DNA of 64,000 bases. Origin: Zingiber officinale (lineage: Eukaryota; Streptophyta; Magnoliopsida; Zingiberales; Zingiberaceae). A program made the position numbers and the translations under genes. Shown in pieces: positions 22,293-34,705 of this stretch. Numbering within the stretch: position 1 is the stretch's first letter; every line of letters begins with the position of its first letter. The stretch is taken from NCBI RefSeq assembly GCF_018446385.1, contig NC_055990.1:22315558-22379557 (forward strand). Direction: 5' to 3'. The notes beneath the pieces are model-generated. The model saw nothing but the letters and a program-made list of their open reading frames with translations, searched no databases and was not told the origin of the DNA.

Positions 22293-24353
22293 TAGACTAT
22301 AAAGGTAGTCACTTCTGCTCGGCGAGGATAGATTTGGATTTCCTCTTTTTCTTCATAGACTATAGTAGGAGGCTTTTCAGCAATAGCACTAACCTCTAGC
22401 CGCGAGGTCTTCTGAACGGACCTGGCATCAGTCTTGACCATTTCGACATAGCAGCGCAGAGCGGCCAGCTGATCACCCTTGACCTCCCCTACTCGATCGT
22501 CTACAGGAAACTTGATATTTTGACAGTCGGTAGAGACTACTGCTCGGAACTCATTGAGGGACGATCGGCCCAGGATAACGTTGTAGGCTGAGGGGCGTCT
22601 ACCATGATGAAGTTTATGGTTCTAGTCCTCCTGAGCGGCTCCTCTCTGAGTGATATGGCCAACCTAGTTTAGTTTATCTGCAAAACCTCATTGCAGTGAA
22701 TCTATACAGTGGGTCATCATTGGCAATAACTCACCTCGGTCAATTTGGAGCTGATCGAAAGCCTTTTTGAAAATTATGTTCACCGAACTCCCTGTGTCAA
22801 CAAAAATTCGATGAATAGTATAATTTACGATTACCACTCGAATGATGAGGGCATCATCATGAGGGACTTCTACTCCCTCGAGGCCCCGAGCCCGTTTGCC
22901 GTTTTTCGACTGCAGCCTACTGCATGGATTTCCAGCCGTCGAGTGTATGTCTTTCTGGTTCGGTTAGATTCACCACTGGTTGGTCCACTAGCGATGATGT
23001 TTATTTCTCCCCTAGCGATATTACCTCTATTTTCCTCCTCCCGAGCAGATGGTCTGTTTCGCTCGTGCACGGCTTGAGAAGGATCAATACTTTCCCTTCG
23101 TTGATGATGTTGTCATCGCTTGAGTGATCTTCTTGCATCTTCCCGCCACCCCCGACGGATTGATGCCCGTGTCGCAAGTCAGGAGAGGGTGATCGGAGAC
23201 GATGGCCTCTTGGAGCCGGTCTGGTGATCGACATCAGATCGCGACAGTCGCGTGTGTGGTGCGACGCCGACTGGTGGAAGAAACAAAACATAGGTGTCCA
23301 TACCTTGCCCTTTAACACCTTTTGTCGTTCGGAAGCCACATGTTGCACGGTATGTAACCTCGCCTCCTGGTGTGGTCGCACTCCTTCGGCTCTTGGTCCC
23401 CTTGGCAGCTGGTGGCTACTCGGCGGTCGGCGTTTGGTCGGCCGAGGGTTCAGCTGGTGCCTCCTTTCTTCTTGCTGTTTGAGTTCCTTCCACATTTATG
23501 TACTCATTAACTTTCTTGAGCATGTGATCGTAGTCCTGGGGTGGCTTCTTGGTTGAAGCGGTGGATGTATGCTCGGAGAGCTTCTCTCGGTCCTTACTTC
23601 AAGGAAAACAAATTGACGCTCATCTTTTGGTAGCGCCTGTTGTTCGGGAAATGGTGCAGGAAGGCCATTTGGAAATCCTTGAAGCTTCGTATTGATCCAT
23701 TCGGCAGTCTTCTAAACCAGTGTTGTGCCGAGCCGGAGAGTGTGGTGAGAAAGACTCGGCACTTCACCCCATCTGTATATTGATGAAGTGTGGCGGCATT
23801 TCGAACTTTCCCAGATGATCATCGGGGTCGGTCGATACGTTGTATTCCCCGATTGTCAATGGAGCATAGTGCCTCGGCAAAAGGTCTTGCAATATTGCGT
23901 CAGTAAACTGGTGGTTGATCTGCTCGGGAGACGCTTCGCCTCGGGGTGCCTTGTCTTTCTGTTCATCTCGAATGGGTGCTTCGTCTGAAGAGGATCCTCG
24001 CTCTTTATTCGCCTGCGCGATCTCCAAGGGCATCAGGAACAGAGCCCGATGGAACGGTATCGGAGCGGATAGTGCCTCTCCATACGTGCCGGTCGACAAT
24101 CTATTTTGTCCCCAGATAGAAATTTGTTCTGGGCGGTCCTCTTGTGTCGCTCGGCCTCCTACCGCTGAGGTTGCTTGCTGCGCTTATCGATCGGCCAACG
24201 CCTTTTGTTGTCGCTGCTCGACTATTTTTTGCGCTCGAGCCTGTACGAGCATGTCTAGCTCCTCTTGGGTGAGCGCCACGGTGTGAAATCGTCCAGCGTC
24301 CTTCATCTTCTCGGCTCGGATGCAGGTTGCATTCCCATATATGCCGTCAAATT

Positions 24354-25256
24354 TGATCCTGTCCGAAAGTCAAGTCGACGGATGCTGGGGATGTGGCGCT
24401 CCTGTTGACCGAGCGAAGACTCCGAGAGCGAAGTGGACCTGCAATCGTAACCACATCAGTGCCGAGCCAGGGAAGGGTTCCCCAGCGTTAGTCCTCCGAC
24501 GCTCAAGTCAGTCACTGGCGATGTGGAAGCAGTAGAGCAAAGAAGTAGAAGAATAATAGCAATAGTAGATTATCGCATACCTCCGCTTAAACTTGGACCT
24601 CCTTTATATAGGGCTCCTGTAGCGCGCATGCACGCTTCCCAAGGTGTGCACATTTCTCAAGCCTTTTCCTGAAAAGATGTATCAGTAAAGTGTCTCTGGC
24701 ACAATACCTTAATGAGCCGAGCATATTTCCGAAGTGACAGTGGAAGCTTCTACCGTACGATCTTCTATCTGAACCAGCCGCCGACTATGTCGCCTGTCAG
24801 CGACACATATTCCCAAAAAGATAATATCCAGCTAGCAGTGTCTTTTACTGGGCCGAGTGGGATAGCTGCTTGGCTCGGATGTGTGTGTTCTCTGGCCGAG
24901 TGGGGAGGCCGCTCGACCTGCGCTTCTGCAATCCTTAGAAAGCCGCTCAGCGGCCCTTCTATTTCTTCATAGCTAGATCCATAGATGCACTCTGTCCTTG
25001 TAGCTCCATATATATGAGGCTGAGAGGGGAAGCCGCTCGACGTGCTCTTGCAGATACCTGGCAGTATTTCTGAGCGTCGGAAGCTCGGAACCTCATTAAG
25101 CTATTATGATTTCAGATCGGGTCTCCCTTATCTCACTCGGGCGAGCATGCTATTCGATCGACCAGTGGTCTAGGGGCGTTTGACCGCCTTGACTGACACC
25201 TATCATGACACTGACTTTCATAATGACAACGGGGTGGGAGCCCTCCCGTTTTATTA
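24354..25256 (-). repeat. LTR (right) of the Gypsy element
   Basis: About 903 bp, starting TGATCCTGTCC. Diverged from the left LTR by many substitutions and small indels visible by eye. The flanking target duplication could not be identified. Confidence 0.72.
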
Positions 25257-25603
25257 ACTATCAAGTAACTTTTATATAATATAGTAATTATGACTATAAG
25301 GTTAAAAGTAAAACTATTTTCTAAATAAAATATCTTAAGTCCCTCTTTTAATAATTTACTTAATTAATTTCGGAGTTTATTTTAATTTTTGCCCATTTCA
25401 TATTAACAAAAATATTGCCCTTCAATCCTGCTATTCATAACACAGATTAATTGTCACTTTACTTAATTAAAAAATGTTAATTAAGGGGAGTGTCTAAGGA
25501 TCGAATAAAAAAATATAGATATTGATTATGTATTAATAAGGCGATAAGAACAAGGAGGCCTAGAAGAGTGACGGAAGGAGAAGAGGAGGAGGAGGTTTCA
25601 GCA

Positions 25604-26098
25604 ATGGATCAGTACTCTGCGTCGACCATCGCAGCTGGAATCGCAGGTGGGTGGGCGATTGGATTTTGAGGATCATGTTAGTTGCTTGAAGATTTGCGTC
25701 CTGAAGGCGATTTTAATTTGTATAATTCCAGGAAATTTGTTCGCCTTCGTTCTGTTCGTGTCGCCGATGTGAGTAATCGAGGAGGAGGAGGAGTTCATTT
25801 GATTAGCTGCGATATTGTGTTAACTAGATGATCTGTTCAGGCCGACGTTTAGGAGGATCGTCGGGAACGAGTCGACGGAGGAGTTCTCGGGGTCGCCCTA
25901 CGTCTACTCGCTGATGAACTGCTTGATCTGCATGTGGTACGGGCTGCCGTGCGTCGGCGGCGTCGTGCTCGTCGCCACCGTCAACTCCGCCGGCGCCGTC
26001 TTCCAGTCGGCCTACGTCGGCGTCTTCATTTTCTACGCCGACCAGGCCAGAAAGGTTCTTTAATTATAGTTTAATTAGTTCCTTTATCAAGCTGGTTT

Positions 26099-26134
<36 letters not shown>

Positions 26135-26446
26135 TTATGATATCATGCGCGTCACGCAGTTATCAGCGTTTTTTTTTCTTTTTATTTTTTTTAAAATTTT
26201 GAATTTAAAAATAATTAAAATATTTTTAAAAAAATTTATTTTAGAGTTCATATTTCCCAATTGAGTTATAATTTGTATGTTATTTTTTTAAAAAAAAATT
26301 ATCTTTAAGGTTTAGATTTTCCAATTGGATTATAATATTTAGTAAAAAAATTAAAAATAAAATAAATTTAAGTATTTATGGAATATTGTAACGTGTTTAG
26401 GAAATATATCCATGGATTAAAGATTTATATACGAAAAAATATTAAT

Positions 26447-26504
<58 letters not shown>

Positions 26505-26854
26505 TTTAACCTTCACACTTTTACCATGTACACTCATGGCGCCCCTCATATATCCAGGAGTCGGGTCAGGATGTTGACCTGGGTGCCTCGAGTCATAAAA
26601 AAATTAATATAGTTGCTCGATTGGAGAGCAGATTCTCTAGTCCGCAAATTGGGGATGACCCATTACATGAGGACTTTTGATTTGAATGGACTCCATCTTT
26701 AAATAGGTGGGGTTTATCCAAATCAAAAGTTCTCATCAATGGATCATCTCCTAATCCGCAATTTGTAGACCAGAGAATTTTTACTGGCTCAACTGAGCAT
26801 CAGGTGCCCGGACATATAAGAGACGTCCAAGAATTTGGACGGTAAAACCTGTGG

Positions 26855-26904
<50 letters not shown>

Positions 26905-29900
26905 AATGAATTATTTAGAGTAAAAATTAAAAAGACAAAACATCATATTAGTGCCTTAAAAAAAATCAGAAACATCATATTAGTGCCTTAAAAAAAAATC
27001 AAAATGAGCACATCTGACATGATTTTATCCTAAAAATACACATTAATTCAGTATTGTTGTAAAAGCTACAAGTTAGCTACACCTTTTAGAAACTATTATT
27101 GAAGATTAATGCTTTTCCATAAATGAATGTACAAGACATATGCATGAATGTCTAGAATAAATAGGATTCATGACTAAGATTCATGAACTAGTAATCAAAG
27201 CATGTATTTCATTTAATTTTAGATACATGTATGTTGCAAGTACATAGAACTAGTTGAAGCATAGACTAGTATAAATAGGAGAAGTCTTGTACCCATTGTC
27301 ATAAGAGTTTTTTCTTAACAAGTATAATTCCAACGACTAAAAGCATAAGTCTTGGAAATACCCAACATATTTTGTGGTATCAGAGCGAAAGGTTTTGGTT
27401 CTAAATATCTCCCGCATATTTATCAATGGCGTCTACAAGCAACCAAGAACTCGCGTTCACATATTCCCAACAAGGTATCCCCATCTTTGTTGGTCAAGAT
27501 TTTGAATTATGGAACGTGCTTATGAGGACCGTATTCGTGTCTCACGAATTATGGGATGTTATTGATGAGGGGTATATTACTCATACTCCGGAGGAGGTTG
27601 CGGCATTTACAAATGCGCAGAAAAAAGAGCATAAAGAGAACAAGACGAAGGATGCAAAAGCCTTGTCCTTTATGCATCAAGGGGTGAGCCGATCAATTCT
27701 TCCGCGCATTACGAGTGCTAAGACCGCAAAAAAGGCCTGGCAAATTCTAAAAAATCAGTTCGGAGGCCATGAGAAGGTAATCACAATTAAATTGCAAAAT
27801 CTATGGCGAGATTTCGATAATTTGGGCATGAAGGATTCCGAAAATGTGCAAGATTTTCTCTCCAGAGTTTTAACAGTTATAAATCAAATTCGAGGATATG
27901 GAGATACTCTAGAAGAGAAAAAGATTATAGAGAAAGTCCTACGATGTTTGCCAACGAAATTTGAGCATATAGTTGCAGCGATCGAAGAATACAAAGATTT
28001 ATTAAAATTGTCTCTGGATGAACTCATGGGTTCTCTTGAAGCCCATGAAAAGAGGATGAACAGATTCTCTACTCAAACCTTGGAACAAGCTTTTCAAGGA
28101 AAAATGAATGTTTCTCAAAAAGAGAAAGACAGCCCGCAAGAGAAGAATAACATATCGGCACAAAGAGCATCGCAAGGAAGAGGTCGTGGCAGATTTTAAA
28201 ATTCTAATACTCGTGGTCAAGGTAGAGGAGGAAGAGGTAACTCTAGCTTGCGATTCAAGAATCAAGATTCAGATTCTTATTGTCGCATATGCCGAAGAAA
28301 TGGTCATGACACTCAAAGTTGTTGGAATAGATGCAAAAGGTGCAGAAATGCAAATCACTCAAAAAAAGACTATTGGTTTCAAGATGAGGATGAGACAAAG
28401 GAGGCAAACTTCTCTGAAAAAAATGAAGCCGATCAGGTATTTTATTCATGCTTAAATTCTCAACAGCAACTTGAGAATATTTGGTATGTGGACAGCGGCT
28501 GCAGCAACCATATGTCTGGAAATAAGAAGATGTTCGTGGATATCGATGAATCATTTTCATTAGAGGTAAAGATTGGAGATGGCAAAGCACTTAAAATTAC
28601 TGGAAAAGGTGCCGTTTCTATTCAGACAAAAGAAGGGAAAGACAATATCATCAAAGATGTCCTTTATGTGCCGGAATTAACTCAAAATTTATTGAGTGTT
28701 GGCCAGCTCTTGCAGAAAAACTACAAGGTGGAGTTCAATAATGATCATTGTGTCATTATTGACAAGCAGAAGAAACTCACGATGGCAAGAATTAAGATGA
28801 GTCAGAATAAAGTATTTCCTCTAAACTTGCCATTAGCCGAGAAAGTTGCACTTCAAAGCATGACGGATGGAGATCATAAGATCTGGCATTTGAGGTATGG
28901 ACATTTGAGCTACAAAGGTTTAAATTTACTAAAAAAAAAGAAAATGGTATTTGGGCTTCCAAATTTTCCATACCAAGATAAACCATGTGAAGGATGCATT
29001 TTCGGCAAAATGCATCGGCTACCATTTCCAAAAATATCTTATAGAGCCAAAGTCCCTCTCGAGTTGGTACATGCAGATATTTGCGGACCAACGCAAACTC
29101 CATCTCTCAACAATTACAAGTATTTTCTCTTATTCGTGGATGACTACACCAGGATGATGTGGGTCTACATACTCAACCAAAAGTCAGAAGCATTCCCGAA
29201 ATTTTTGGAGTTCAAGAGACTTGTAGAAAATCAGTGTGGGAGAAAAATAAAAATTCTTCGCACAGATCGTGGAGGAGAATTTATTGGAAATGCCTTCATG
29301 GATTATTGCAAAGAGAAGGGGATCCAAAGGCAGTTGACAGTTCGATACAGCCCGCAACAAAATGGAGTCGCCGAGAGGAAAAATCGCACCATAGTGGAGA
29401 TGGCTCGTAGCATGATGGCGGGTAAAGGACTTCCAAAATCATTTTGGACAGAAGCTGTAAATGCAGCTGTGTATATTTTGAACCGGTCACCAACAAAAGC
29501 GGTTCCAAATAAGACTCCATATGAGGCATGGCTTCAGAGGAAGCCACAGGTGAATAATTTTAAAGTTTTAGGCTGCATCGCATATTCTCATATTCCATTT
29601 CAGCAAAGAGAAAAATTTGATGAAAAAGGAGAAAAACTTATTTTTGTCGGTTATAGCGACCAGTCCAAAGGGTATCGATTATTGGACTCAAGGACAAATA
29701 AACTCATAATTTCTCGAGATGTTATTTTTGATGAAATGCAGTCGTGGAATTGGGGCGATAAAGAGAAGATTGTATCTCAGCCAACACCGCCTATTTTTTT
29801 ACCAAAGATGATTGATCAATCAAACACAAGTGAAGGTGCAAGTACATCAAGTAATAGAGATATCTATCCAGAGTCAGAAAGCCCTGTAAGAAAAGTTCGA

Positions 29901-32900
29901 AGCTTAAGAGACATATATGATTCTTGTGATGTCGCATTTTTTACATATGAGCCACAAACTTATGAGCAAGCTGAAAATCAAGAAGTATGGCACGAGGCAA
30001 TGAACGAAGAAATTATCAGCATTGAAAAAAACAAAACATGGGAGCTCATAGATCTTCCTAAAGGAAAAAATGTGATCGGGGTTAAATGGATCTACAAGAC
30101 AAAATTCAAGGAAGATGGCTCAATTCACAAACATAAAGCTCGTCTAGTAGCAAAGGGGTATTCTCAACAACCTGGAGTTGGCTTCACAGAGACATTTGCA
30201 CCAGTTGCTCGCATGGAGACGATACGAATTGTTCTCGCTGTTGCAGCACAATTGGAGTTACCGGTCTATCAATTGGATGTAAAATCCGCGTTTCTCAATG
30301 GTGACTTGAAGGAAGAAGTTTATGTGGAGCAACCGACAGGTTATGTTATCGAAGGAAAAGAAGAAAAAGTTTACCGGCTTCGGAAAGCACTATACGGCTT
30401 AAAGCAAGCACCAAGGGCCTGGAATAGCAAGATTGACCATTATTTTCGATCACAAGGATTCGAACAAAGTCGGAATGAGCCATCATTATATGTAAAGAAA
30501 GGTGCGCAAGATTTTCTAATTGTGTGCCTTTATGTCGACGACTTGATATATGTTGGTACTAATCCTTATATGGTGAAAGAATTTAAAGAAGCTATGATGA
30601 AAGAATATGAGATGACAGACTTGGGTCTCATGAAGTATTTTCTTGGGATTCAAGTTCGACAATCCAAAGGAGAGATTTTTATGTCTCAAGAAAAATATCT
30701 TGACGAAGTATTAAGAAATTTTCAAATGAGCAATTGCAAATCAATCTCAACTCCATTGGCAACTAATGAGAAGTTGCAGCTAGATGATGGAGCAGCTAAA
30801 GTTGATGCAAAAATATACAGAAGCTTAGTCGGCTCATTGATCTACTTGACAAATACAAGACCTGACATTGTATATTCTGTCAGCTTGATCTCAAGGTTTA
30901 TGCACGAACCAAGCAAGCTACACTATGCAGCTGCTAAAAGGATTTTGAGATATCTTCAAGGAACAAGAAAGCTTGGTATCAAGTATGTCAAAGAAAAAGA
31001 AAATAAACTTGTTGGATATACCGATAGCGATTGGGCTGGATCACTCGATGACCGCAAAAGTACATCCGTATATATATTTTGCTTGGGTTCGAAAATTATT
31101 TCTTGGGTATCTAAGAAGCAGAAGACGGTATCACTCTCATCAGCAGAAGCCAAATATATTGCAGCCACCGATGCTGCTTGTGAAGCTGTTTGGCTACGAA
31201 GAATTTTAAGTGATGTTGAGCAAAAGTAAGAGGCCCCTACAACAATTTTGTGTGATAATAACTCTACTATTGCGATGACAAAGAATCCAGTTTTTCACGC
31301 AAGGACGAAACATATTGAACTTCGACATCATTTTATACGAGATCTCGTGAGTGATAAAAAAATTCAGTTGAAGTTCATCAACACAAACGAGCAGTTAGCG
31401 GATGGTTTTACTAAAGCAGTTAGCTCAGGAAAAATCAAGCAACTTCGAAATCATGTTCGAATTACATGATCTGATCAAGGGAAAAACATTAAGGAGGAGT
31501 ATTGAAGATTAATGCTTTTCCATAAATGAATGTACAAGACATATGCATGAATGTCTAGAATAAATAGGATTCATGACTAAGATTCATGAACTAGTAATCA
31601 AAGCATGTATTTCATTTAATTTTAGATACATGTATGTTGCAAGTACATAGAACTAGTTGAAGCATAGACTAGTATAAATAGGAGAAGTCTTGTACCCATT
31701 GTCATAAGAGTTTTTTCTTAACAAGTATAATTCCAACGACTAAAAGCATAAGTCTTGGAAATACCCAACAACTATATGCTAACTTCTATACATTCAATCA
31801 TGATTAGATTATTTTTATTTGAAATATAATCAGTGTCATGGAGTCCTTGTTGTTTGATTTGCTAGTTGAGATATTATTTTAATCAAATTATAACTTAGAA
31901 AAATAAAAATTAAATAATATAAAATTATTATTGTAGAAACAAGCAACTAGCTTCTATACATTGTAGAAGCTAGCAACTAGCTCTACACATTGTAGAAGTT
32001 AGATGATAGTTTATACCCAGTTGATCATGATCAAATAATATTAATTTGAAATGTAATAATTGTTATAAAGTTCTAATTATTTATTTTGCTCGTTAAAATA
32101 TTATTTTTATTGAAGTTATCATTCAAATAAGTAAATCAAAATGATATAAAGTTACCGTGCTATAAATTAGCAACTAGCTTCTATAATGTGTAGAAGTTAA
32201 TATCTAACTTCTATAATTGTAGAAACTAGTTGCTAACTTCTACACATCCGAATGATTAGATAATATATTGTAGAAATTAATTTTTACATATTGTAGAAAT
32301 TAGTTTCTATCTTCTACACAACGGAATCATCAAATAATGTAAGGATATTTTGAATAGGTTGTTTTAAATAGGGACTTATTTGATTTTAATCAGAAATTGG
32401 GCGCTCAATCTATGAAAACGCAAATAATGGATATCCATTTCATTTTTATTCAATTATTTAAGTTTATTCATTTGAATGAGGGTTTTTTTAAAAAAAAAAT
32501 ATTTGAAGCTCAAACTTGTTCACAGACAATTATATTATTAAATATAAATTTAAACAAAATAATAAAAAAAACTTAAGAGATATTTTAACATTAGAATAGA
32601 GATAATTATGCTTAACTAAAGTTGCACATAGTATTTCAATCTTTCAATTAGTTAAATTTATTGGGTAAAGTAATATTTGAAACCAAATTTTCATGATAAA
32701 AACACTATACTTAGTCTTGATTTCATTTGTTCATGCAGTTGAGAATGATAGCAATGTTCATGGGAGTCCTATGCACTTTTATCGCCATTGTTTACGTCAG
32801 TTTGGAGTTCTTCGACCCTCTAAACCGAAAGACCTTTGTTGGATACTTAAGCATGGCTTCACTCATCTCCATGTTTGCTTCTCCCCTATTTATCATCGTA

Positions 32901-33432
32901 TGTCCACACATCTAGCTAACCCTACTTAATCTACTCGATCGCAATTATAAAACTGCTTTCATAATTTACGATTGAAAATTTTATTCAGCTGATTAAATTT
33001 TATTTTGGTGGTTAAATCGGTCATTAATTCACCATTTTCTTGTAGTTCCCCTAACCATGCCCTAGTCCATTTTGTGTTTTTTTTTTCAGAATTTGGTGAT
33101 CAGGACTAGAAGTGTGGAGTTCATGCCATTCTACTTATCCCTTGCCACCACCTTGATGAGCCTGTCTTTCTTTGTATATGGGATGCTATTGCATGACTTC
33201 TTCATATATGTAAGAAGATCAATCATTTCACTTTTTTTCCAAGGACCCTAATATCTTTTCCTTAATTAAGTTCAGCGATATAAATTTGATTCTAATTATT
33301 ATTTTTATTTATTTATTTTTCCCATAGATTCCAAATGGGATCGGAGCTCTCCTTGGGGTTGTTCAATTGTTATTGTATGGCTATTACGGTGGAAAATCTA
33401 GAGAGCGGTCTATTTTGCCATTGTTGGCTTGA
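25604..33432 (+). CDS. SWEET2: SWEET2-type sugar transporter
   Basis: Six exons: 25604-25646, 25732-25768, 25841-26054, 32739-32897, 33090-33209 and 33328-33432. All have GT-AG junctions and a continuous frame, giving 225 residues. SWEETs are seven-helix facilitators for mono- or disaccharides; SWEET2 (clade I) is known as a vacuolar-membrane glucose transporter. Two MtN3/saliva three-helix repeats flank a linker helix. Visible hallmarks are the four pivot prolines (P26, P63, P147, P164), the pocket asparagines N75 and N194, and the [12 protein letters not shown] and V-E-F-M-P-F-Y-L-S signatures. The length is normal for clade I with a short tail. Intron 3 is about 6.7 kb because of a foldback element and a Copia insertion. 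The 5' exons are GC-rich. LTR-derived sequence begins within about 200 bp after the stop and may supply the 3' end. Confidence 0.95.
26102..26130. repeat. (TA)n microsatellite
   Basis: About 14 TA units in SWEET2 intron 3. Confidence 0.9.
26453..26899. mobile_element. Foldback/MITE inserted in a (TA)n array
   Basis: A (TA)n run at about 26453-26499 and another at about 26857-26899 flank a ~357-bp imperfect palindrome. Left-arm landmarks are ttctctagtccgcaaattgg (near 26633) and ggacttttgatttgaatgg (near 26671). They mirror atccaaatcaaaagttctc (near 26718) and ccgcaatttgtagaccagagaa (near 26756). There is no ORF. Insertion inside a TA microsatellite is the habit of the rice Micron-type MITEs. 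It lies in SWEET2 intron 3, upstream of the Copia element. Confidence 0.75.
27097..27367 (+). repeat. 5' LTR of the Copia element
   Basis: 271 bp, starting TATTGAAG and ending ACCCAACA. No difference from the right LTR was found by eye. It carries a tataaatagg box near its 3' third. Confidence 0.95.
27375..27386 (+). promoter_or_regulatory. Copia primer-binding site (tRNA-iMet)
   Basis: TGGTATCAGAGC, eight bases after the 5' LTR, is exactly complementary to the 3' end of the initiator tRNA-Met encoded at 34706-34777 plus its added CCA. Confidence 0.93.
31500..31770 (+). repeat. 3' LTR of the Copia element
   Basis: 271 bp, apparently identical to the left LTR and followed by the ACTAT target duplication. 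Confidence 0.95.
31776..32738. other. Rest of SWEET2 intron 3, with repeated ctagcttctacac motifs
   Basis: AT-rich intron DNA. Between about 31770 and 32330 the words gaagctagcaactagcttctacac, in degenerate forms and both orientations, recur at least eight times at irregular 30-60 bp spacing. This suggests a decayed MITE cluster or local duplication. No ORF and no splice-like exon is visible. Confidence 0.5.
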
Positions 33433-33639
33433 TAAAATAATTGTGTGTTCATTTATTTTGACACGCTTCCGTAACCGTCTTATGAAACGGCTTATCAGGA
33501 AAATATCTCTGATATCATATCTTAATAGGACATGCAAATCCTTGATGAGACAATATAAGCTTCCGTCGTATGATCCATCTATTGACCATGCCTCGTTGTC
33601 AACGACATTATCTCCCAAAGGGATATTGAGAGATATGAA

Positions 33640-34480
33640 AGGGGTTCCACTGTTTGGCCGAGCGGGGGAGTCGCTCGGCCGGGGATCCCCGCCCTGTCGA
33701 CCTCAGCTGAGTTTCTCCATAATCCCTTGGCTCGATTGATTATTTTTGCCTGACCGGACTAGCGCTCTGGTCGCCTTAGCGTTCCTCCACTTCGTAATGA
33801 GCATCTGATCGATGTTCTAATCATAATGCTCTTGGCTGTCCGTGCATTCCTCTCAGACAAGCCACTTGTCGATCGGGCAATTCATGCCTGATCAGCAACT
33901 ATAGTAGACCTTCGCTCGACCTACCTTTGGTGAGCCTGTTGGTTCTCTGGCATTGACTGCTCTGACTTTGACCTCCATGTTGGTCGTTATCTCCGCCCTT
34001 GACCCGCACTTGGTGGACCCTCCTTTATCACCGCATCACAAGACTTCTTCTTAAGTTTAGTCGAAGGAGGTCAGAAGTCCGACTGACTGGACAAGAAGTG
34101 TCTTGGGTGACTTTTACATCCTATCAGACATTTTAGGCTCAGACGCGCCACTCAACTACCACTTGCTTCCATGAGTTTAAATCTACCGCTCGACTATCAT
34201 ATGACATGGGTTTATAGTCACCGCTCGACTATGTCTTAGTTTGAGTATTGTGCCGATCGGGATGGTTGACGATAACATTTAGTAAATTTTTCATTTCTCG
34301 ACACTTTCTCGGATGACTACCCTTTGATGGTTGCTGACGCCATCACAATTTAAGGATGACTATGCAAATCTCCGCTCATTATGATGGAGCACGTCGTTCA
34401 TACCTTTTAATTAAGCCTCATTAATGCTTTCCCATAGCCAATTGTCATATGTCTCACTTTTTGTCACCGTATGTTTTCTT
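33640..34480 (-). mobile_element. Truncated Gypsy element: LTR end plus internal start
   Basis: Related to the 19.6-25.3 kb element. LTR-like sequence with ggccgagcgggggagtcgct runs to the LTR end TTTATCA at 34030. The conserved junction ccgcatcacaag and tttagtcgaaggaggtc follow, and then minisatellite-like monomers (gggtttatagtcaccgctcgact). Neither gag nor a second LTR is present. The left limit is uncertain and could be as near as 33440, close to the SWEET2 stop codon. Broken fossil. Confidence 0.65.
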
Positions 34481-34705
34481 ACCGACTCGTTAGGTAAACT
34501 TATAATTATTTTCTTATTAATTCTTAATTTAAATATCTAAAATATTATATATATATAGATTTCTACCATTGGTAAATCATATACAATCTCTCTAGTCTAA
34601 TAGTAGTTATCATTCTTAATTACTAGAAGATTTGAATTTTCTGTGTCTGCATCATTAGTTATGAAAATAATATATTAAATATTCATTTCTTATCATATTC
34701 AACAA

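Larger units (their letters stand above)
19590..25256 (-). mobile_element. Decayed Gypsy LTR retrotransposon, Tat-like
   Basis: About 5.7 kb bounded by two direct LTRs (about 19590-20466 and 24354-25256) that are clearly diverged, so an old insertion. The element reads on the minus strand: a gag region lies around 24.3-23.0 kb (a P-R-H-Y-x-P-x-T-I-G-E-Y-x-x-S-T-D-P motif and a Cys/His knuckle-like region), with protease-like sequence to about 22.3 kb. A minisatellite follows, then an opposite-strand accessory ORF region (about 20.8-21.8 kb) with a coiled-coil part. The opposite-strand ORF near the 3' LTR is a known feature of the Tat lineage. I recognise no reverse transcriptase, RNase H or integrase. 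The element is broken, with many interruptions. Confidence 0.75.
27097..31770 (+). mobile_element. Young, near-complete Copia LTR retrotransposon
   Basis: 4674 bp in SWEET2 intron 3, same sense as the gene, flanked by a 5-bp target duplication ACTAT (27092-27096 and 31771-31775). Both LTRs are 271 bp and look identical base for base, so the insertion is recent. A primer-binding site complementary to initiator tRNA-Met follows the left LTR and a purine-rich tract (aaggaggag) precedes the right one. Parts in Copia order: gag (about 27.4-28.3 kb) with a zinc knuckle, protease (D-S-G-C-S-N-H near 28.5 kb), integrase (about 28.9-29.6 kb), reverse transcriptase (Y-V-D-D near 30.5 kb) and RNase H (near 31.0-31.4 kb). 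The coding region is nearly full length with about two interruptions. Lineage within Copia not assigned. Confidence 0.95.
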
